NCBI RefSeq assembly: GCF_006335015.1
Contig: NZ_VDGT01000012.1
Location: 124,001-188,000, forward strand
DNA: 64,000 bases
Source: Streptomyces sedi
GTDB lineage: Bacteria > Actinomycetota > Actinomycetes > Streptomycetales > Streptomycetaceae
Reading direction: 5' to 3'
Shown: one piece after another, positions 1 to 9,392 of the stretch
Layout: the number at the start of each line of letters is the position of its first letter
How positions within the stretch are numbered: the stretch's first letter is position 1
The notes under the pieces: generated by a model
Database searches by the model: none
Told to the model about the DNA's origin: nothing
The model's input: only the letters and a program-made list of their open reading frames with translations
Program-made: the position numbers and the translations under genes

Positions 1-907
1 CCACCGGCTGGAGCGCCGGGTTGCGGCTCTGCACGGGCTCGACGACGACGGCGGCGATCCGCGCGGCGTCCCGTTCGATCGTCGCCAGCGCCTCCTCGCT
101 GCCGTAGGTCAGCACGCTCAGCTCGGCGACCGCGCTGTCCGGGATGCCGCGCGAGACGGGGACGGTGCGTGCCGAGGCGTCCCGGCCGGCGACCCGGCCG
201 AGCACCTGGTCGGCGTGGCCGTGGTAGGCGCCCTGGAACGTGACGATCCGGTCCCTGCCGGTGGCGGCGCGGGCGAGCCGGATGGCGGCGGCGTTGGCCT
301 CCGTGCCGGAGTTGGCGAACGCGACGCGCTCCAACCCGGTGATCTCCGCGAGGAGTTCGGCCGTCTCGCCGGTCTCGGCGCTGCGCGGGCCGAGCCGGAT
401 GCCACGGGAGAGATGGGCGTGGACGGCCTCCCGGACGAACTCCGGCTCGTGGCCGAATAGCAGCACCCCGAAGCCCATGGTGATGTCGGTGTAGACGTTG
501 CCGTCGATGTCCTCGATCCGGGACCCGGCCGCGCGCGAGGCCGCCACCGGGTACAGCATCTCCTTGGTCGAGCGGCGGAAGCCGACGACGGCCCGGCTGT
601 CGGCGAGCCGGCGCCGGTGGCGCTGCGTCAGCCGCTTGGAGGCGGCGGTCCTGGCGGTGTAGCGGCGCACGAGGTCGTCCAGGTGCTCCTGTTGCGCGCG
701 GGGGGCGCCCGCGCGGACCATCCCGCTGTTCCGCGCGACCTCCACGCGGGGGCCGTGCTCCCGCGGTCGCGCCGCCCCGCTTCCGGCCGCGGTCTCAGTT
801 CCCGCGCCGGTGACGGCGTTCATCTGCTCGGTGACGCGTCGCGCCAGCGCGGTCATGGCCGCCAGGTCCTGGTCGAGGTCCCGGATGCGGCTGCCCTGGT
901 CGTTCAC
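1..907 (-). CDS. Class III (GSA-type) PLP aminotransferase, partial at window edge
   Basis: The first 302 residues are visible; the C-terminus, with the PLP lysine, lies outside the window. The aminotransferase fold begins near residue 100 with the RSTKEMLYPV segment, followed by the DIDGNVYTDITMGFG strand, SGTEANAAAIRLAR (PLP-phosphate region) and AYHGHAD. These are features of glutamate-1-semialdehyde-type aminotransferases, including those fused inside MycA/ItuA/McyE hybrid synthases. The GTG start at 907 overlaps the TGA of the upstream PKS (GTGA), so the two are translationally coupled. About 30 N-terminal residues (RIRDLDQDLAAMTALARRV region) look helical and could dock onto the coiled coil that ends the PKS. 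The inferred role is to convert an ACP-bound beta-keto chain to a beta-amino chain. No promoter separates it from the PKS. Family assignment is firm; the substrate is inferred. Confidence 0.9.
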   Translation of the reverse strand, partial: MNDQGSRIRDLDQDLAAMTALARRVTEQMNAVTGAGTETAAGSGAARPREHGPRVEVARNSGMVRAGAPRAQQEHLDDLVRRYTARTAASKRLTQRHRRRLADSRAVVGFRRSTKEMLYPVAASRAAGSRIEDIDGNVYTDITMGFGVLLFGHEPEFVREAVHAHLSRGIRLGPRSAETGETAELLAEITGLERVAFANSGTEANAAAIRLARAATGRDRIVTFQGAYHGHADQVLGRVAGRDASARTVPVSRGIPDSAVAELSVLTYGSEEALATIERDAARIAAVVVEPVQSRNPALQPV

Positions 908-3900
908 CTGGACTCCCCGTCGTCCGTCCGGGCGGCGGGGGCACCGTGGGCGGCGTTCGCCGGGCTCGCCGCGTTCTGGAGGGTCAGCAGCTGGGTGAGC
1001 TGGGTCAGCATCTGGAGCTGGATCTGGGACATCTGCTGGACGCGCAGCGACAGTTCCTCCAGCTCGCGCCGGGTGACGAACTCGCCGGCGGCCGGCGGCG
1101 GCGCGGGCGCGGCAGGCGGGGCGGGCACGTGCGGAGCCGGGGCCTGTGGCGCCGGAAGAGCCGGGGCCGGGGCGGCGGGCAGCGGCGACAGCGGTGGGGG
1201 CGCGTCGGCGGTGGGCGGCGCGGCCGGCGGGGGCGGCGTGACGGACGCGGCGGCGGGCAGCCGGGTGGTGATGAGTTCCGCGAGCAGCCGGGGCGTGCCG
1301 GTCTCCTCGAACAACTCGCGCATCGTCACCCGCACCCCGTGCTCCTGCTCGATCTCCCGCAGGACGTTGATCATCAGCAGGGAATCGGCGCCCAGGTCGA
1401 AGAAGGTGGCGTCCACGGGCACCGAGGCGGGGTCCTCGCCGAGGCTGCGGGCGAGCACCGCCAGGATGCCCTCCAGTATCGGCCCGCCGACCGCCGCCGA
1501 GGCGGTCGGTCCCGGCGGCGCGGTCCTCGTGCTGTCCGTTGTCATCGTGCTTTCCTCTCTCGCCGGGACCTGGGGCGCCGGCGGTGCGGGGGGCCTGGGC
1601 GGTGAGCCGATCCAGTGGGACCGGCGCTGGAAGCGGTAGCCGGGCAGCGGCACGCGCCGCCCCCCGCTACCGGCGAGGAACACCTCCCAGTGGACGTCGG
1701 CCCCCGCGCAGTGCAGTGCGGTGGCCGCGTCGTGGAGAGCGCCGAGGCCGGCACCCCGACGCAGGGAGGGAACGGCCCGCACACCCGCCCGCACGCGGCG
1801 GGCCAGGCCGCTGAGCGTGGTGTGCGGACCGATCTCCAGCAGCACCCCGGGTCCGGTGTCGGCGACGGCGCGCAGCGCCGCGTCGTAGCGGACCGGTTCG
1901 CGGGCGTGCCGCAGCAGGTAGTCGCGGTCCGGCACCCACCCGGGGGCGCGCGGGTGACCGTCGAGGGCGCTGACGAACGTGGTGCGCGCCGGCGTGAACG
2001 GGGTCTTCTCCAGCACCGTGGCGAACGGTTCGAGCATCGGCTCGGTCAGGGCGGTGTGGAAGGCCCGGTCCACCGCCAGCCGCTCGTGCGGGACGTTCCG
2101 CTCCGCGAGCCGGGCGCGCAGCGCGGCGACCTCCGCCACGGGGCCCGCCAGCACCTGGGAACGCTCCCCGTTGGAGACCGCCAGCTCGACCCCGGGGTGC
2201 GAGGCGGCCTCCGCCAGCGCCTCCTCCCGGGTCAGCACCACCGCCACCATGGCGCCACGCGGGCAGGCGTCACGGGTCAACCGGCCCCGGTGGGCCAGCA
2301 GTTCGAACCCGTCGGTGAGGGAGAGCGCGCCGGCCGCGTACAGCGCGGCGTACTCCCCGACGCTGTGTCCCGCCACGGCGTGCGGGGTCACGCCGGCCTC
2401 CTCCCACAGGCCCACCAGCGCGCACTGGAGGGCGAAGAGCGCCACCTGCGCCGTCTCCGCCGGCCAGGCCGCGTCCGCCGGCCCGCCCGCCCCGGCGAGC
2501 AGGTGGGGCAGAAACGGTGTGCCGGTGATCCGCGTCTGCGTCTCCTCGCCGGCGTCCAGCACCTCCCGCACGACGGGGAACTGTTCGTACAGCTCGGTCG
2601 CCGCGCCGGCCCGCAGCGCGCCCTGCCCGGTGAACTGGAAGACGACCCGCGGCTCCTCCTCGCCCACAGGTTCGGGAAGGGCCTGGGCCAGCCGGGCGTC
2701 CAGCGCCTCGGCCAGCCCCGCCGTGGAGGACCCGCGCACCGCGAGCCGGTGCCGCCCGTGGGAACGCCCCACCGAGGCGGTGGTCACCACGTCGGCCCGC
2801 GACAGCTCGGGCCGGGCGCGCAGCGCGTCCCGCAGGGCGCGCGCGTTGTCGACGAGCGCCTCCCGGCTGCTTCCCGACACCAGCAGCACGTCGGGCGCCG
2901 GCAACGCGCCGGCGCGCGGCGGCGGCTCGGGCGCCTGCTCCAGGACCAGGTGCACGTTGGTGCCGCCGATCCCCAACGAGGTCAGCCCTGCCCGCCGGGG
3001 CGTGCCCGTCTCCGGCCAGGGCTCGGCCGAGCGCGGCACGTAGAACGGGCTCTCCGCGAGCCCCAGTCGCGGGTTGGGCTCGCGGAACCCGGCGATCGGC
3101 GGTATCACCCCGCGGTCCAGCACCAGCAGCGCCTTGACCAGGCCGGCCAGCCCCGAGGCCACGTCCAGGTGCCCGATGTTGGCCTTGACCGCGCCCAGCG
3201 CGCAGTAGCCGGTGCGGTCGGTGTCCTCCCGGTAGGCGGCGCCGGCGCCCGCCAGCTCGATGGGGTCGCCCTTGAGCGTGCCGGTGCCGTGGGACTCCAG
3301 ATAGCCGATGGTCCCGGCGTCCACCCGCGCGTGCCGCAACGCGCGCCGGATCGCGTCCTGTTGCCCGCGCGCGCTGGGCGCGGCGTACGCCTTCTTGTCG
3401 GCGCCGTCGTTGCCGATGCCCCAGCCCCTGATCACGCCGTGGATGGTGTCGCCGTCCGCCAGCGCGCGTTCCAGCCGCTTCAGCACCACGGCGATCACGC
3501 CCGTGCCGCCGACGGTCCCGTCGGCGCCCGCGTCGAAGGCCCGCAGCCGGCCGGTGGGGGAGAGGATCGAGCCCTTGACGTAGTGGTAGCCGAGCACCTG
3601 CGGCACATGGACGGCCGCGGCGCCGGCCAGCGCGAGATCGCAGTCGCCGACCAGCAGCGACTGGGCTGCCAGCTGGACCCCGACCAGCGAACTGGAGCAC
3701 GCCGTCTGCACGTTGACGGCGGGACCGGTCAGGTTCAGCCGGTGGGCGACTCGGGTGGCCTGGAAGTCCGCGGTGTTGCCCACCAGCACCTGGAGCCCGG
3801 CCAGCCAGTCGGCGATGTCCTCGTTCGGCAGCACGTTGTTCTGGAGATACGTCTGCAACTGGTAGAGGTGGAAGCCGGTGGAGGCGAAGACGCCGGTGCG

Positions 3901-4251
3901 GTCGCCGTCGCGCTCCCTCGGATAGCCGGCGTTCTCCAGCGCGTGCTGGGCGCACTCCAGGAACATCCGGTGCTGCGGGTCGGTGATCGCCGCCTCGCGG
4001 GCGCTCATCCCGAAGTGACGCGCGTCGAACCCGTCGATGCCCTCCAGGATCGCCGAGGCGCCCACGAAGTCCTCGCGCCCGTACAGCGCCTCGGGCACGC
4101 CCGCCGCGCGCAGCTCCTCGTCGGTGAAACGGGTGAACCGGTCCTCGCCGTCGCGGATCACCCGCCACAGCTCCTCGGGGGTGTCCGCGCCCGGCAGCCG
4201 GAACGCCGTCCCGATGACCGCGACCCTCGGGTCCCACGTGTCGCCGCCCAT
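904..4251 (-). CDS. Stand-alone type I PKS module, KS-AT-ACP with C-terminal coiled coil
   Basis: The protein has 1115 residues. The KS starts near residue 8, with active-site Cys185 in VQTACSSSLVG and the histidines in ESHGTGT and KANIGHLD. The AT has nucleophile Ser630 in GHSVGEY and an RAFH motif, the pattern of malonyl-specific ATs. The ACP has Ser957 in GADSLLMI. There are no DH, KR or ER domains, so a beta-keto thioester is expected. A proline/alanine-rich linker follows, then a glutamine/leucine-rich coiled coil at about residues 1055-1095. In MycA- and McyE-type synthases a similar linker leads directly into a fused aminotransferase; here the chain ends and the aminotransferase is the next gene. 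The ATG overlaps the exporter's TGA (TGATG). The KS lacks an upstream loading domain, so the acyl starter must come from another protein. The product is unknown. Confidence 0.93.
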   Translation of the reverse strand: MGGDTWDPRVAVIGTAFRLPGADTPEELWRVIRDGEDRFTRFTDEELRAAGVPEALYGREDFVGASAILEGIDGFDARHFGMSAREAAITDPQHRMFLECAQHALENAGYPRERDGDRTGVFASTGFHLYQLQTYLQNNVLPNEDIADWLAGLQVLVGNTADFQATRVAHRLNLTGPAVNVQTACSSSLVGVQLAAQSLLVGDCDLALAGAAAVHVPQVLGYHYVKGSILSPTGRLRAFDAGADGTVGGTGVIAVVLKRLERALADGDTIHGVIRGWGIGNDGADKKAYAAPSARGQQDAIRRALRHARVDAGTIGYLESHGTGTLKGDPIELAGAGAAYREDTDRTGYCALGAVKANIGHLDVASGLAGLVKALLVLDRGVIPPIAGFREPNPRLGLAESPFYVPRSAEPWPETGTPRRAGLTSLGIGGTNVHLVLEQAPEPPPRAGALPAPDVLLVSGSSREALVDNARALRDALRARPELSRADVVTTASVGRSHGRHRLAVRGSSTAGLAEALDARLAQALPEPVGEEEPRVVFQFTGQGALRAGAATELYEQFPVVREVLDAGEETQTRITGTPFLPHLLAGAGGPADAAWPAETAQVALFALQCALVGLWEEAGVTPHAVAGHSVGEYAALYAAGALSLTDGFELLAHRGRLTRDACPRGAMVAVVLTREEALAEAASHPGVELAVSNGERSQVLAGPVAEVAALRARLAERNVPHERLAVDRAFHTALTEPMLEPFATVLEKTPFTPARTTFVSALDGHPRAPGWVPDRDYLLRHAREPVRYDAALRAVADTGPGVLLEIGPHTTLSGLARRVRAGVRAVPSLRRGAGLGALHDAATALHCAGADVHWEVFLAGSGGRRVPLPGYRFQRRSHWIGSPPRPPAPPAPQVPAREESTMTTDSTRTAPPGPTASAAVGGPILEGILAVLARSLGEDPASVPVDATFFDLGADSLLMINVLREIEQEHGVRVTMRELFEETGTPRLLAELITTRLPAAASVTPPPPAAPPTADAPPPLSPLPAAPAPALPAPQAPAPHVPAPPAAPAPPPAAGEFVTRRELEELSLRVQQMSQIQLQMLTQLTQLLTLQNAASPANAAHGAPAARTDDGESR

Positions 4252-5615
4252 CAATCCTGTCCTTCCCGGACGGCGTCGCCGCCGCCCCGCCGCGAGGTCC
4301 CCGGCTGCGTTCCTTCCTCGTCCGGTCCCGTCGCCGGGGCTGTTTCCAGTCCCGATCCCAGCGCAGGTCCCAGTCCCGGCTCCGGGGCCGCCTCCGCTCC
4401 CGCCCCGGGGTCCGCCTCCGGCGGTCGTTCCCCGCGGGCGCGCACCACCAGCACGACCAGCAGCGCGAGGCAGAGCACGATGGCCAGCCCGTGCAGCGAG
4501 GCGACCACGGTCAGCGGCGAGAACGCCTCCAGCAGCGAGCCGCTGACCAGCATCCCCAGCCCGAACCCGGCGTTCTCCGCCGAGGCGGAGAGCCCGAAGA
4601 CCCGGCCGCGCCGCTCGTCGGGGACGGACTGGAGCCGGGAGACGTAGACCACCTCGGAGACCCCGTCCGCCGCGCCCGCCACCAGCGCGACGGCGAGCGT
4701 GGGCACGGTCGGCAGCCCGCTGAAGACCACGATGAACGCCGCCGACATCACACAGGCGCTGATCGCGAACGCCCGCTCGCCCAGCGTGCGCCGCCCGCGC
4801 GCGGTGTACCGGGTGAGCACCTGCTGGGCGATGATCACACCGACCGCCCAGGTCGCCCAGAACTGGCTGATGAACGTCGCCGGATGGTCGGGGTCCAGCA
4901 GGTCGGAGTAGACCGGAAGCGCCACGTTGTGCGAGGAGGAGCCGAGGCCGTCCACGGCCCGCAGCGCGATCATCGCCATCAGCACCGGCGCCGTGGCCAT
5001 CAGCACCCGCACCGACCAGCGCGCCGCGCCGTCCGGGTCCTCCCCGCCGTCGCCGACGGCGGCCCGGGTGCGGATCGGCAGCGCCGCCAGGATCGAGGCG
5101 GAGATCAGAAAGGTGCTCACGCCCAGCCCGAAGGCGGCCGTGTAGCCGAGCTGCGCCACCAGGACGCCCGCCGACGAGAAGCCGGCGATCATCGCGAACG
5201 AACGCCCCGTCACCAGCCAGCTGTTGGCCCGGGTGCGGTGCTCCGCGCCCACGATCTCCGGGATGCTGCTGCGCAGCGCCACCTGGGAGAGCGTCGCGCA
5301 ACTACCCGTCACCACCGCCAGCCCGTAGAGCAGCGTGATCCGGCCTGCCTCCGGGGTGAGCAGCAGCGCCAGCAGCGCGGAGGCCTGGCAGAGGTCGGCG
5401 AAGATGATGAGCCGTTTACGGTCGTACCTACTGACCAGCCGTCCGGCCACGAAGCCGGCGGCCACGCTGACGGCCAGCCGCACGGCCATGAAGAGCCCCG
5501 CGGCCAGCGCGCTGTCGGTGACGTCGTAGACGAAGACGTTCAGCGCCACCATGTTGAGGTAACTGCCGTAGGCGGATATGCCGTTACCCAGTACGAGCAG
5601 CCGGAAGTGCTTCAC
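4251..5615 (-). CDS. MFS transporter, probable exporter of the left-hand cluster
   Basis: This 454-residue membrane protein of the MFS_3 (EntS-like) type has alternating hydrophobic helices from residue 5 onward and an arginine-containing loop (FVAGRLVSRYDRKRL) after helix 2, typical of MFS loop 2-3. The last roughly 55 residues are a hydrophilic Pro/Gly/Glu-rich tail in the cytoplasm. GTG 5615 was chosen because AGAAAGGG lies 6-7 bases upstream and the first helix follows at once; the frame stays open further upstream but is less credible. It heads the operon with the PKS and aminotransferase, so export of their product is the simplest role. The substrate cannot be read from sequence. Confidence 0.85.
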   Translation of the reverse strand: MKHFRLLVLGNGISAYGSYLNMVALNVFVYDVTDSALAAGLFMAVRLAVSVAAGFVAGRLVSRYDRKRLIIFADLCQASALLALLLTPEAGRITLLYGLAVVTGSCATLSQVALRSSIPEIVGAEHRTRANSWLVTGRSFAMIAGFSSAGVLVAQLGYTAAFGLGVSTFLISASILAALPIRTRAAVGDGGEDPDGAARWSVRVLMATAPVLMAMIALRAVDGLGSSSHNVALPVYSDLLDPDHPATFISQFWATWAVGVIIAQQVLTRYTARGRRTLGERAFAISACVMSAAFIVVFSGLPTVPTLAVALVAGAADGVSEVVYVSRLQSVPDERRGRVFGLSASAENAGFGLGMLVSGSLLEAFSPLTVVASLHGLAIVLCLALLVVLVVRARGERPPEADPGAGAEAAPEPGLGPALGSGLETAPATGPDEEGTQPGTSRRGGGDAVREGQD

Positions 5616-6045
5616 GCACGACCCTTTCTGTGACCATGAGGGAAGCGCGCGTGCACCACCGCCGTACCCTCCCCGCTCCCTCGCCGGGCCCTTCGCCCGA
5701 CGTCCCCTCCGCACCGATACGTTCATCGGATCACATGAGTACCTGCCGACTCGGTCAAGCCTTGCCCGCACGTGCGGGGCTTCACACCAGCAAAACACGG
5801 GCCGTTCACCCCTCCGTGCGCCGCGTGCACTCGCGGTGGCGGACCGTCACGCGACGATCGTGGATGCGAAGTTCGTGTTCCGACGGCGGCGGTGGCCGCC
5901 GGTCGAGAACGGCCGGATTCACGCGGGTGGCGGCGGGGCGCGGAACTCTTCGGTCCGGTGACGAGTTGCGGTGACGACCCGTGAGTGACCGTGTGCGGTA
6001 CGGCGGGTCATCGGATCATCGTCACGAGAGGAAGTGAGCACCGCG
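5616..6045. promoter_or_regulatory. Divergent intergenic region between the MFS operon and spo0M
   Basis: About 430 bases without a credible gene, separating the leftward PKS operon from the rightward Spo0M gene. Promoters for both must lie here. Apart from the two ribosome binding sites at its ends (AGAAAGGG leftward, GAGAGGAA rightward) I see no clear operator or hairpin. Confidence 0.5.
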
Positions 6046-7170
6046 ATGGTGTTCAAACGTCTGCTGGGAGCCCTGGGCGTGGGAGGCCCCTCGGTCGACA
6101 CCGTTCTGGAGAACGGTGCGGCCCTCCCCGGCGGCCCGCTGCGGGGCCAGGTGCACCTGGAGGGCGGCCAGTCCGATGTGGACATCGACCACATCAGCCT
6201 GGAGCTGGTGGCCAGGGTCGAGGCCGAGCACGAGGGCGGGGAGGCCGAGGGCTTCGTGGTCTTCGAGCGCTTCACCGTCGGTGGCGGGTTCCGGCTGGGA
6301 CAGGAGGAGCGGCGCAGCGTGCCGTTCGCCGTTCCGCTGCCGTGGGAGACGCCCGTCACCGAGCTCCACGGGCAGCCGCTGGGCATCGTCCTCGGCGTCC
6401 GCACCGAGCTGGGCGTCGCCGGGGCCAAGGACAAGGGCGACCTGGACCCGCTCGCCGTCCGGCCGCTGCCCGTGCAGGAGGCCGTCCTGGAGGCGCTGGG
6501 GCAGCTGGGCTTCGGCTTCACCACCGCCGACCTGGAGCTGGGCCACATCCACGGCAGCGGCCAACAGCTGCCGTTCTACCAGGAGATCGAGATGTCACCG
6601 GCACCGGCCTACGCCGGGGCCGCCCGCGAGATCGAGCTGACCTTCCTGGCCTCGCCCGCCGGCGTCGAGGTCGTCTGGGAGGCCGACCGGCGCGGAGGCT
6701 TCTTCAGCGAGGGGTACGACACGGTCAACCGCCATGCCGTCGGCCACGACAGCGTCGGCCAGACCGACTGGAACGCCCAGGTCGACGCCTGGGTGCGGCA
6801 GTTGCTCGACCACCACGCCGGCCGCATGGCCCAGCTGCCCCACCAGGGCGGCCACCCCGGATTCGCCCAGCCGGGCTACGGACAGCCCGGTTACGGCCAA
6901 CCCGGTTACGGGCAGCCGGGTTACGGCCAGCCCGGGTACGGCGCGCCCTACGGCGGTGGGCACGCCCACAAGGACGACACCTACGGCGAGCACCACGGCC
7001 ACGGCCACTCCTCGGGCCCCGGCATCGGCACCGCGGTCGCCGCGGGCGCGGCCGGCCTCGCGGTGGGCGCGGTGGCCGGCTACGCGGTCTCGGAGATGTT
7101 CGACGACGACGGCGGCGGTGACGGCGGCGAGGCCGAGGCGGCGGAGGAGGAGGGCGGGGACGAGGAGTGA
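6046..7170 (+). CDS. Spo0M-family sporulation-control protein with Gly-Tyr repeat tail
   Basis: The protein has 374 residues. Residues 1 to about 255 match the Spo0M family, an arrestin-like double beta-sandwich (opening MVFKRLLGALGVGGPSVDT, then the LRGQVHLEGG strand). The tail has five copies of the pentapeptide QPGYG, a His/Asp-rich stretch, a Gly/Ala hydrophobic segment of about 20 residues and an acidic C-terminus (EAEEEGGDEE-like). ATG 6046 is preferred over GTG 6034 because the GAGAGGAA sequence ends directly against the GTG but sits 12 bases from the ATG. In Bacillus, Spo0M affects sporulation; the Streptomyces role is less clear. The hydrophobic tail segment could tether it to the membrane, which is inference. 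Confidence 0.85.
   Translation: MVFKRLLGALGVGGPSVDTVLENGAALPGGPLRGQVHLEGGQSDVDIDHISLELVARVEAEHEGGEAEGFVVFERFTVGGGFRLGQEERRSVPFAVPLPWETPVTELHGQPLGIVLGVRTELGVAGAKDKGDLDPLAVRPLPVQEAVLEALGQLGFGFTTADLELGHIHGSGQQLPFYQEIEMSPAPAYAGAAREIELTFLASPAGVEVVWEADRRGGFFSEGYDTVNRHAVGHDSVGQTDWNAQVDAWVRQLLDHHAGRMAQLPHQGGHPGFAQPGYGQPGYGQPGYGQPGYGQPGYGAPYGGGHAHKDDTYGEHHGHGHSSGPGIGTAVAAGAAGLAVGAVAGYAVSEMFDDDGGGDGGEAEAAEEEGGDEE
6868..6942 (+). repeat. Five tandem 15-bp units encoding QPGYG
   Basis: In-frame tandem repeat inside the Spo0M-family gene. Each 15-base unit encodes Gln-Pro-Gly-Tyr-Gly, with synonymous differences between units. It forms a flexible linker between the arrestin-like domain and the His-rich/hydrophobic tail. 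Confidence 0.9.
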
Positions 7171-7311
7171 CCTTCCGGCAGGTCTTCTCCGACGCGCGGA
7201 TCAACCACCCTGCTGAGACAGGAAGTTCTACATTGCTGTAGAACATGTGCGGTGGCGGGCCTCGTCCCGCCACCGCAGTCGATCCGTTTTCGAGGACACC
7301 GGAGTTTTCCT

Positions 7312-7767
7312 ATGGCCCTGTGGGACCGCGTCAAAGAGTCGGCCGCCTCGATGCAGGAGCAGCTCAACGCGAAGAAGAACGACCTCAAGAGCGGGGCGTT
7401 CCGGGACGCCAGCATGGCGATGTGCGCCCTCGTCGCCGCCGCCGACGGCTCCGTCGAGCCGGCCGAGCGTCAGCGCGTCGCGCAGCTGATCACCACCAAC
7501 GAGGTGCTGCGCAACTTCCCGGCGGACGACCTGCGTCGGCGCTTCGAGGAGTATGTCGACAAGCTGGAGGCCGACTTCGAGTTCGGCCGCGTCGGCCTGC
7601 TCCAGGACGTCGCCAAGGCCAAGAAGAAGCCGGCCGAGGCGCGCGCCGTGGTCCAGATCGGCATCGTCATCGGCGGCGCCGACGGCGACTTCGACGACAC
7701 CGAGAAGGCCGTCGTGCGGGAGGCGTGCTACTCGCTGGACCTCCCGCCCGCGGAGTTCGACCTCTGA
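7312..7767 (+). CDS. TerB-family tellurite resistance protein
   Basis: This 151-residue all-helical acidic protein has the TerB signature ALVAAADGSVEPAER near residues 41-55 and a matching second half, GGADGDFDDTEKA, near residues 120-132. These two acidic D-G-x-hydrophobic-x-x-x-E motifs are the likely metal-binding sites of the family. Length equals the family norm. Start ATG 7312 is weakly supported by GGAG 10 bases upstream. It follows Spo0M in the same direction with a 140-base gap. TerB proteins associate with TerD and membrane-linked stress complexes; no other ter genes are in the window. Confidence 0.88.
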   Translation: MALWDRVKESAASMQEQLNAKKNDLKSGAFRDASMAMCALVAAADGSVEPAERQRVAQLITTNEVLRNFPADDLRRRFEEYVDKLEADFEFGRVGLLQDVAKAKKKPAEARAVVQIGIVIGGADGDFDDTEKAVVREACYSLDLPPAEFDL

Positions 7768-7904
7768 CCCGCTGACCCGCGCGCGGGCGCGGGCGCGCGT
7801 TCGGCGGGGAGGCGGCTCGGTCAGGTCGTGGTCGGCGTGGCCGAACGCCTCGCTGACCGACCGCGCCCGGGGCGCGCGGTCCGTCGGCGTGCGAGCATGT
7901 ACCG

Positions 7905-8633
7905 GTGCGCGCGCTGACGGTGCTGGGAAGCTGCGGCGCCTGGCCGGAGGCCGGGCGGGCGGCGAGCGGGTTCCTCCTGGAGTACGAAGGCTTCCGCGTG
8001 GTGCTGGATCTCGGCTACGCGACGCTGCCCCGGCTGCTGGCGCGGTGTCCGGCCGACGCCCTCGACGCGGTGGTCGTCACCCACGCGCACCCGGACCACT
8101 GCGCGGATCTGAGCGCGCTCTGCCGGGCGCTGCGCTTCGGCGGGCGGCGCGCCGGGAGGGTGCCGTTGTACTGCGCTCCCGGGGTGCTCGCACGGGTGGA
8201 GGCCATGGAGCCGACCGAGCCGCTCGACGACGTCTTCGCCGCGCACCCGCTCCCGGGCCGCCACGAGGTGGGGCCGTTCCTTCTGGAAGGGCGCACGCTT
8301 CCGCACCATGTGCCGCACGCCGGGGTGCGGTTGACGGCACCCGGGCTGGCGCTGGCCTACAGCGGCGACGCCGGCCCGGCCCCGACGCTCGGTGAACTGG
8401 CCGCCGGTGCCGACCTGTGGGTGGCGGGAGCGACCCTTCAGGGCATGCGCACCGACCCGCACCTGCTGAGCGCGGCCGAGGCCGGCCGCTGGGCGGCCCG
8501 CTGCGGGGTGAAGCGTCTGCTGCTGACCCACTTCTGGCCAGGCGCCGCACGCGGCGTCTCCGTCGCGGAGGCCACCGCCGCCTATGACGGGGAGATCCTG
8601 GCCGCGGACGAGGGCATGGCCGTCCCCCTCTGA
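7905..8633 (+). CDS. MBL-fold metallo-hydrolase (RNase Z-like)
   Basis: The protein has 242 residues. The zinc-binding motif THAHPDHCADL (HxHxDH) lies at about residues 60-70, the second ligand His in LPHHVPHAG near residue 130, the Asp in YSGDAGP near 153, and a final His in LLLTHFWPG near 209. This order matches the RNase Z-like/cAMP-phosphodiesterase branch of MBL-fold proteins seen in actinobacteria. The GTG start has no obvious ribosome binding site, so the message may be leaderless. The substrate is unknown. Confidence 0.82.
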   Translation: MRALTVLGSCGAWPEAGRAASGFLLEYEGFRVVLDLGYATLPRLLARCPADALDAVVVTHAHPDHCADLSALCRALRFGGRRAGRVPLYCAPGVLARVEAMEPTEPLDDVFAAHPLPGRHEVGPFLLEGRTLPHHVPHAGVRLTAPGLALAYSGDAGPAPTLGELAAGADLWVAGATLQGMRTDPHLLSAAEAGRWAARCGVKRLLLTHFWPGAARGVSVAEATAAYDGEILAADEGMAVPL

Positions 8634-8685
8634 GCCGACCCGGGCCGGGGCCCGTTGTCAGTGGTCGCTGGCAGGATGCGGCGGC

Positions 8686-9352
8686 ATGGAGGAACTGAGG
8701 CAGGCCATCGCCGCCTACTGGGACGACGCCGCCGGCGCGTTCGACGACGAGCCGGACCACGGGCTGCGCGCGCCACGCACCCGCGCGGCCTGGGCGCGGC
8801 GGCTCGCCGACTGGATACCGGAGGGGCCCGCGCCCGCCAGGGTGTTGGACGTCGGCTGCGGCACGGGGTCACTCAGCCTGCTGTTGGCGGAGGCCGGCCA
8901 CCGAGTCGTCGGCGTCGATCTCGCGCCGCGCATGGTGGCGGCGGCGCACGCCAAGTGCGCTGCCGCGGGGCACGAGGCGGACTTCCTGGTCGGGGACGCC
9001 GCCCGGCCGCCCACGGGGGGAGCGGCTGTTCGACGTGCTGCTCGCCCGGCACCTGGTGTGGACGCTCCCCGATCCGGAGGCGGCCCTCGCCGCCTGGGTC
9101 GCGCGACTGCGCCCCGGCGGCACGCTGGTGCTGGTCGAGGGCCGATGGTACGAGTCCGGTCGGTCCGTCACCCTGTATGTGGCGGGCGCCGGGGGACTGC
9201 CCTGGTCCCACGGCGTCTCCGCCGCCGAACTGTCGGCGGCGGTCCGCCCGTTGGTCCGTGAGTGTCGGGTGGTCGACCTCACCGTCGAGCGAGAGCTGTG
9301 GGGCGGACCAGTCGCTGACGAGCGCTACGCCCTCGTCGCCACGACGCGGTGA
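8686..9352 (+). pseudogene. SAM-dependent methyltransferase interrupted by a +1 G frameshift
   Basis: The first part (from ATG 8686) has a class I methyltransferase motif I, VLDVGCGTGSLSLLLAEAG, near residues 46-64 and VVGVDLAPRMVAAA. The reading frame then goes wrong at the six-G run 9015-9020. Removing one G joins it to the remaining half in the next frame, which carries LLARHLVWTLPDPEAAL and LRPGGTLVLVEG, standard motifs of this family, and stops at 9352. As it stands, the downstream half is translated only by slippage or from an internal start. This could be a true null allele, programmed slippage or a sequencing error in the homopolymer. Confidence 0.85.
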
Positions 9353-9356
9353 GACC

Positions 9357-9380
9357 GGGGCGGGCCACGCGGCCCGCCCC
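9357..9380. terminator. Bidirectional hairpin between convergent genes
   Basis: A perfect 10-bp stem (GGGGCGGGCC / GGCCCGCCCC) with an ACGC loop, placed between the convergent methyltransferase and catalase genes. Confidence 0.75.
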
Positions 9381-9392
9381 GGCCGGGTGGTG

